NCBI RefSeq assembly: GCF_004348985.1
Contig: NZ_SMKW01000014.1
Coordinates: 62,001-126,000 of the forward strand
DNA length: 64,000 bases
Source of the DNA: Saccharopolyspora elongata
GTDB taxonomy: Bacteria > Actinomycetota > Actinomycetes > Mycobacteriales > Pseudonocardiaceae
Direction of reading: 5' to 3'
Below, in pieces: positions 59,993 to 64,000 of the stretch. The notes below the pieces were generated by a model. The model had not been told where the DNA came from, did not search any database, and saw only the letters and a program-made list of their open reading frames with translations. The stretch's first letter is position 1. Every line of letters begins with the position of its first letter. The position numbers and the translations under genes are program-made.

Positions 59993-60424
59993 ATGGGATT
60001 CCCCGATCGGATCGAACGGACCACGGACCTGGCCCATCCGCCGAGCAAGGTGTGGGCGGCGCTGACCACCGCGGAAGGACTCATCGGCTGGTTCGGCAAC
60101 GACGCCACCATCGACCTGCGCCCGGGCGGGGCCGCGCGGATGAGCTGGCCCGAGGGTGACGTCGCGGACATCCGCGTCGAACGGGTCGAGGAGCCCAGGG
60201 TCTTCGGCTTCACCTGGCGGGTCGACGGCATGCCCGCGGATGATCCGCGACGGACCTACGTGGAGTTCACGCTCGAACCGACCCCGCGGGGCACCCGGCT
60301 GACCGTGGTGGAGACCGGCTTCGCGCAGCTGCCGGAAGGCAACTACCGCACCGGGTACGACTCCCACGTCGAGGGCTGGGCGCGCGAGCTGGGTGAACTG
60401 GTCGGTTACCTCGACGCCGCCTAG
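59993..60424 (+). CDS. SRPBCC/AHSA1-domain protein
   Basis: 143-residue START-like protein: RIERTTDLAHPPSKVWAALT, then GLIGWFGNDATIDLRPGG, the strand RVEEPRVFGFTWRVDG and a final helix VEGWARELGELVGYLD. ATG 59993 follows GGAGGGCG. It is co-transcribed with an ArsR regulator 3 bases downstream, a very common actinobacterial pair. It is the second SRPBCC gene of the window and pairs with a different regulator type from the one at 20729. Confidence 0.85.
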   Translation: MGFPDRIERTTDLAHPPSKVWAALTTAEGLIGWFGNDATIDLRPGGAARMSWPEGDVADIRVERVEEPRVFGFTWRVDGMPADDPRRTYVEFTLEPTPRGTRLTVVETGFAQLPEGNYRTGYDSHVEGWARELGELVGYLDAA

Positions 60425-60427
60425 ACC

Positions 60428-60757
60428 ATGCCGCTCGATCACGAAGCGATCGCCGAGCAGGTATTCGTCGCGCTCGCCGACCCGACCCGGCGCGGGATCC
60501 TCGCCGAGCTGGCCGCCGGTGGCCCGGCCACCGCCACGGATCTGGCCGCCCGCCTGCCGATCACCCGGCAGGCGATCGCCAAGCACCTGGTGCTGCTCTC
60601 CGAAGCGGGCCTGGTGACGGCCGAACCCGGCGAGCGACGGCGGGTGCGCTACCGGCTGCGCTCCGAGCCGATGCGCGTGGCGCAGCAGTTCCTGGGCGCG
60701 CTGGCCCGCGACTGGGACGGCCCGCTCGACGCGCTGAAGAAACACCTCGACCAGTGA
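60428..60757 (+). CDS. ArsR-family winged-helix repressor
   Basis: 109-residue HTH protein: FVALADPTRRGILAELAAGG, recognition helix LPITRQAIAKHLVLLSEAGL, wing TAEPGERRRVRYRL. No Cys metal ligands, so it is a non-metal ArsR of the type paired with SRPBCC proteins. The inverted repeat over the operon promoter is its probable target. Confidence 0.88.
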   Translation: MPLDHEAIAEQVFVALADPTRRGILAELAAGGPATATDLAARLPITRQAIAKHLVLLSEAGLVTAEPGERRRVRYRLRSEPMRVAQQFLGALARDWDGPLDALKKHLDQ

Positions 60758-60809
60758 GTCGGCGCCCCGAAAGCACAGGAACGGAAACCGGGAAACGGAG
60801 GACGGCACG

Positions 60810-61550
60810 ATGAACGAGTCGACGAACGCCGCGTTGCCGAAGGTGGTCGACCGCGTCGCCTGGCAGGCCGAACTGGATGCGCTGCGGGTCCGGGAGAAGG
60901 CCCACACTCGCGAAGGCGACGCGATCGCCGCGGCCCGTCGCCGGCTGCCGATGGTGGAGGTGGACGCCGCGATCCAGCTGATCGGCCCGGACGGCCCGGT
61001 CAGCCTGCTGGCTGCGTTCGAAGGCCGGCGGCAGCTGATCGCGTACTTCCACATGTGGCACGACGACCAGCCCGCGGCCGAGCAGTGCGAGGGCTGCACG
61101 TTCTACAACGGGCAGGTCCGCGAGCGCTCCCACCTGCACACCCGGGACGCGACCTACGCCACCTTCTGCTACGGCCCGTACGAGCAGAGCGTGCGCTACC
61201 GGGACTTCATGGGCTGGGACGGGCCGTGGTACTCGGTGCGGGAGTGCGCCGAGGAGCTGCTGGCCGGTCGCCGGGTCGGGGTGTTCTACCTGGTGTGCTA
61301 CTTGCGCGAGGGCGATCGGGTGTTCGAGACCTACTGGACCACCGGCCGCGGCGCCGAGGTGCTCGACAACAACTACGCGCTGCTGGACCGCACCGTCTAC
61401 GGCCGGCAGGAAACCTGGGAGGACTCGCCCGCCGGGTGGCCGCAGCACTGGGACGTCGACCGCGACACGCTCCGCGTCCGCGGGCGGCCCACGGCCCAGT
61501 GGGCCCGCCTGGAAGCCGGGCGCTCCGACGACCTCGGCGACCGGAGCTGA
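60810..61550 (+). CDS. DUF899 thioredoxin-like protein
   Basis: 246-residue protein of the DUF899 family, thioredoxin-fold proteins without known activity. Typical features are EKAHTREGDAIAAARRRLPM near the start, a Cys pair spaced as CEGC in DQPAAEQCEGCTFYNGQV, and FMGWDGPWYSV and YWTTGRGAEVLDNNYALLD later. The CxxC-like pair suggests redox chemistry. ATG 60810 follows CGGAGGAC. Third gene of the SRPBCC-ArsR operon. Confidence 0.85.
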   Translation: MNESTNAALPKVVDRVAWQAELDALRVREKAHTREGDAIAAARRRLPMVEVDAAIQLIGPDGPVSLLAAFEGRRQLIAYFHMWHDDQPAAEQCEGCTFYNGQVRERSHLHTRDATYATFCYGPYEQSVRYRDFMGWDGPWYSVRECAEELLAGRRVGVFYLVCYLREGDRVFETYWTTGRGAEVLDNNYALLDRTVYGRQETWEDSPAGWPQHWDVDRDTLRVRGRPTAQWARLEAGRSDDLGDRS

Positions 61551-61560
61551 GCACGCCGAG

Positions 61561-61599
61561 CTGATCGGCCGGAACCGCACGGCGCATCCGGCCGATCAG
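61561..61599. terminator. Hairpin after the DUF899 gene
   Basis: CTGATCGGCCGG (61561-61572) pairs perfectly with CCGGCCGATCAG (61588-61599), loop of 15 bases, no T-run. Likely 3-prime end structure of the operon. Confidence 0.6.
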
Positions 61600-61618
61600 C
61601 CGGATGCGCGCTGGAAAT

Positions 61619-61648
61619 TTGTCTGACGACTGATGTCTGCCCTAGGGT
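61619..61648 (+). promoter_or_regulatory. Promoter and FadR-type operator of the regulator-transporter operon
   Basis: TTGTCTGACGA (61619-61629) fits the GntR/FadR consensus tNGTnnnACNa exactly. It overlaps a -35-like TTGTCT, followed 18 bases later by TAGGGT (61643-61648) as -10. Autorepression by the FadR-type product is the likely consequence. Confidence 0.6.
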
Positions 61649-61667
61649 TTCGCCCGGAGGTGTTGGT

Positions 61668-62357
61668 ATGCGAGTCGTCGGGCACCGGTCCTCCGTGGAC
61701 GAGGTCATCGCCGCGCTCAACGAGCAGCTCTCCGGTGGGGCCTGGGCTCCCGGTGAGCGGATTCCGACCGAGCTGGAGCTGGTCGCCGAGCTGGGGGTCA
61801 GCCGGACCGTCGTCCGGGAGGCCGTGCGGGCGCTCGTGCACCTCGGGCGGCTGGAATCCCGCCAGGGCGCCGGGACGTTCGTCGTGTCCACCGCCGATCC
61901 GGCGCCGATGCTGCGGCAGTTGCGGCTCGCCGGGGTCCGGGACGTCTTCGAGGTGCAGCTCGCCTACGACGTGCAGGCCGCCCGGTTAGCCGCGATGCGT
62001 CGCGACGACACCGACATCCAGCGGCTGCGCGAGCTGCTCGACCTCCGCGACCGCGCGGACTCGCCCGAGACCTTCGCCGCCGCCGACGTCGACTTCCACG
62101 CCGCGGTCGTGGCGGCGGCACGCAACCCGGTGCTCTCGGAGATGTACCGCTACCTCAGCGAACGTCTCCAGGAGAGCCTGGAAACGGTCCGCGCGGACGC
62201 CGCGCTGTCCGAAGGCGGGCCGGTCACCCACCGGGCGCTGCTGGAGGCCATCGTCGACGGTGACCCGGAGGCCGCCGCGGCGGCCGCGCATGCCGTGATT
62301 AAGCCGAGCCTGACGTCCCTCGGGGGCGTTCTCGACGAGAGGGGAAACGCGCAGTGA
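61668..62357 (+). CDS. FadR-subfamily GntR regulator
   Basis: 229-residue regulator: winged helix (about 1-75, PGERIPTELELVAELGVSRT, VVREAVRALVHLGRLESRQG) and an all-helical FCD effector domain (about 95-215, FEVQLAYDVQAARLAA, DVDFHAAVVAAARNPVL). FCD ligands are mostly carboxylic acids bound with a metal. The stop overlaps the transporter gene as GTGA, so its ligand is probably the transported compound. Confidence 0.9.
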   Translation: MRVVGHRSSVDEVIAALNEQLSGGAWAPGERIPTELELVAELGVSRTVVREAVRALVHLGRLESRQGAGTFVVSTADPAPMLRQLRLAGVRDVFEVQLAYDVQAARLAAMRRDDTDIQRLRELLDLRDRADSPETFAAADVDFHAAVVAAARNPVLSEMYRYLSERLQESLETVRADAALSEGGPVTHRALLEAIVDGDPEAAAAAAHAVIKPSLTSLGGVLDERGNAQ

Positions 62358-63592
62358 GCACCCGAGTCCAGCAGGCACCGGCATCCCCGGTGGGCACCGC
62401 CGTGGCCGCCACCCTGGTGCTGGTCGTGCTGGTGGCGCTGGCGCTGCGGCCGCCGTTCACCGCGGTCGCCCCGCTGCTGGAGCAGATCCAGCAGGACCTG
62501 GGCGTGTCGAACACCTTCGGCGGCGTGCTGACGACGCTGCCCGTGGTGTGCCTGGGGGTGTTCGCGTTCGTCGCGCCGAAGCTCCGGCAGCGCTTCGGCG
62601 ACGAGAAGGTACTGGTCGGCTGCCTGATCGTGCTGCTGATCGGCAACTCGCTGCGCGCGCTGGGATCGATCTGGACGCTGCTGGCCGGGACCGTCGTGGT
62701 CGGCGCCGGGATCGCGGTGGCGAACGTGGCGCTGCCGGGCCTGATCAAGCGGGACTTCCCGCACAAGGTGCCGGTGATCACGGCGGTCTACACGATGTGC
62801 CTGACGCTGGGCGGCGCGATCGCGGCGAGCGTGGTCGTGCCGCTGGGCGCCGCGCTGTCGTCCGCCTGGCGCGCTCCGCTCGGGATCCTCGCGGTTCCCG
62901 TCCTGCTGGCCCTGGTGATCAGCCTCTTCGCGCTGCGGCGCAGCTCCGGCGCGCCGCCGCAGCCCTCCAGCGGCGGCCGGTTGTGGCGGAACCCGCTGGC
63001 CTGGCAGGTCACCGTCTTCATGGGTGTGCAGTCGGCGATGGCCTACGTCACGTTCGGCTGGCTGCCGACGATGCTGCAGAGCCGGGGCATGAGTGCCGGG
63101 CTCGCCGGCCTGGCGCTGGGCATCCAGGCCGCGGTGCAGGCCGTCGGCTCGATGAGCGTGCCCGTGCTGTGCCACCGGCTCCGCGACCAGCGCCTGATCG
63201 CCGTGGTGCTGGCGGTACTGCTCATGCTCGGCTTCACCGGGATCCTCGTCGGCCCGACCGCCGGGCTGTGGCCGTCGGTGGTCGTGCTCGGCCTGGCGCA
63301 GGGCGCGGCGTTCGGCTTGGCGCTGACGTTGTTCGGGCTGCGCTCGCCGGACAGCGACACCACGACTGCGCTGTCCGGGATGGCGCAGGGCGGCGGGTAC
63401 CTCATCGCCGCGGCCGGTCCGCTGCTGATCGGGCTGCTGCACGACGTGACCGGCGGCTGGATCGCGCCGCTGGTGCTGCTGCTGGGTTGCTCGACGATCT
63501 GGCTCTGCACGGGCCTGCTGGCCGGGCGGCCCGTCCAGGTGCCTTCGGTGATCGACGCGCAACGCGGCGGTGACCTCACAACGCCGCTGTAA
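62354..63592 (+). CDS. Major facilitator transporter, CynX/NimT type
   Basis: 412-residue MFS carrier with about twelve membrane helices. It starts ATLVLVVLVALALRPPFTAV and includes LGVSNTFGGVLTTLPVVCLG and the mid-protein GWLPTMLQSRGMSAGLAGLA, characteristic of CynX/NimT transporters (cyanate or nitroimidazole relatives). Substrate unknown; possibly a small organic anion given the FCD regulator. GTG start overlapping the regulator stop. Confidence 0.87.
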   Translation: MSTRVQQAPASPVGTAVAATLVLVVLVALALRPPFTAVAPLLEQIQQDLGVSNTFGGVLTTLPVVCLGVFAFVAPKLRQRFGDEKVLVGCLIVLLIGNSLRALGSIWTLLAGTVVVGAGIAVANVALPGLIKRDFPHKVPVITAVYTMCLTLGGAIAASVVVPLGAALSSAWRAPLGILAVPVLLALVISLFALRRSSGAPPQPSSGGRLWRNPLAWQVTVFMGVQSAMAYVTFGWLPTMLQSRGMSAGLAGLALGIQAAVQAVGSMSVPVLCHRLRDQRLIAVVLAVLLMLGFTGILVGPTAGLWPSVVVLGLAQGAAFGLALTLFGLRSPDSDTTTALSGMAQGGGYLIAAAGPLLIGLLHDVTGGWIAPLVLLLGCSTIWLCTGLLAGRPVQVPSVIDAQRGGDLTTPL

Positions 63593-63694
63593 CCGGCGGT
63601 GAGCCGGATTTCACGGCCGCGTAACAGCGGAACGGGCCGCCGGAAACAGGCATTCCTCAGGATGCGGGCCAACTCGGTCGCATCGGGAGGCAAT

Positions 63695-64000
63695 GTGAAT
63701 TCAGGCGACACCGCATGGGTGCTCATGAGCGCGGCGTTGGTCCTGCTCATGACCCCGGGTCTGGCGTTCTTCTACGGCGGCATGGTGCGCTCCCGCGGCG
63801 TGCTCAACATGTTGATGATGAGCCTCGGCAGCATCGGCGTGGTGGGCGTGCTGTGGGTGCTCATCGGCTACTCCACCGCGTTCGGCTCCGACATCGGCGG
63901 GGTCGGCCTGCTCGGCAACCCGGCCGAGTTCTTCGGACTGAGCTCGCTGCTGGCCGGGGACCAGGTCTCCGGCAGCATCCCGACGCTGGCGTTCGTCGGC
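63695..64000 (+). CDS. amt: Ammonium transporter (partial)
   Basis: The first 102 codons of an Amt/MEP channel: NSGDTAWVLMSAALVLLMTP, then GLAFFYGGMVRSRGVLNMLM, with the family landmarks PGLAFFYGG and the second helix LGSIGVVGVLWVLIGYSTAF. GTG 63695 follows GGGAGG. The gene runs off the right edge; glnK/glnD would be expected beyond, as in related genomes. The smc-ftsY-amt order is conserved in mycobacteria. Confidence 0.95.
   Translation, partial: MNSGDTAWVLMSAALVLLMTPGLAFFYGGMVRSRGVLNMLMMSLGSIGVVGVLWVLIGYSTAFGSDIGGVGLLGNPAEFFGLSSLLAGDQVSGSIPTLAFVG

Noticed and set aside
63600-63694. Possible GlnR box upstream of amt (TTTCAC, GTAAC and GGAAAC elements)
   Set aside because: Individual half-sites resemble GlnR elements, but the spacings (8 or more bases, then 4) do not fit the n6 arrangement, so I do not call an operator.

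Overview
The window is high-GC actinobacterial chromosome. Frequent GTG starts, ATGA/GTGA stop-start overlaps, a DivIVA/SepIVA coiled-coil protein, and PPE, EspG, DUF3558 and EspC-like type VII secretion (T7SS) proteins point to the Pseudonocardiaceae (a Saccharopolyspora- or Amycolatopsis-like organism). That placement is inference; no rRNA or tRNA gene lies in the window to test it.

The backbone is a conserved housekeeping series: rpmB, a FakA-like DAK2 protein, recG, pyc, rsmD, coaD, sepIVA, DUF177, rpmF, rnc, mutM, acyP, smc, ftsY and amt. All except rpmB run on the plus strand. The order resembles the recG-pca-rsmD-coaD and SepIVA-DUF177-rnc-fpg-acyP-smc-ftsY-amt blocks of Mycobacterium tuberculosis, and more distantly the Bacillus rpmB-yloV-recG-rnc-smc-ftsY order. 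Accessory blocks are inserted into this series: a YtrA regulator/DUF1648/CPBP block (2.2-5.0 kb); a VapBC-like pair, a decayed mosaic gene and helD (11.2-15.2 kb); a large block between mutM and acyP (20.7-50.1 kb); an anmK/solute-symporter block (54.4-58.3 kb); and two small regulator-led operons (60.0-63.6 kb).

The 20.7-50.1 kb block holds, in order: an SRPBCC/CGNR divergent pair; a GT2-GtrA and GT39 glycosyltransferase operon beside an OmpR-family two-component system, both preceded by the same triple TTCCCAG operator; asnB; a full kdpFABC-kdpDE potassium system with an extra 27-residue membrane peptide before kdpF; a T7SS cargo cluster of two divergent operons without any secretion machinery; a small kinase; a secreted Cys-containing protein; and an HTH/NBR1-Ig membrane protein.

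Two kinds of non-coding structure recur between genes. One is a dispersed hairpin with arms like CCGTGCGTACTT and a GCCATAGC-like loop (about 2.1, 7.35, 34.87 and 50.55 kb). The other is a set of 18-34 bp palindromes with an A/T-rich core, repeated two or three times per site but with a different core at each site (20.7, 27.8, 34.1 and 55.6 kb). Most sit at 3-prime ends of genes, but one array interrupts kdpB-kdpC. The clearest oddity among the genes is the reading frame at 11.9-13.0 kb, which joins a truncated secreted hydrolase, a frameshifted histidine-kinase fragment and the DNA-binding end of a LuxR regulator.
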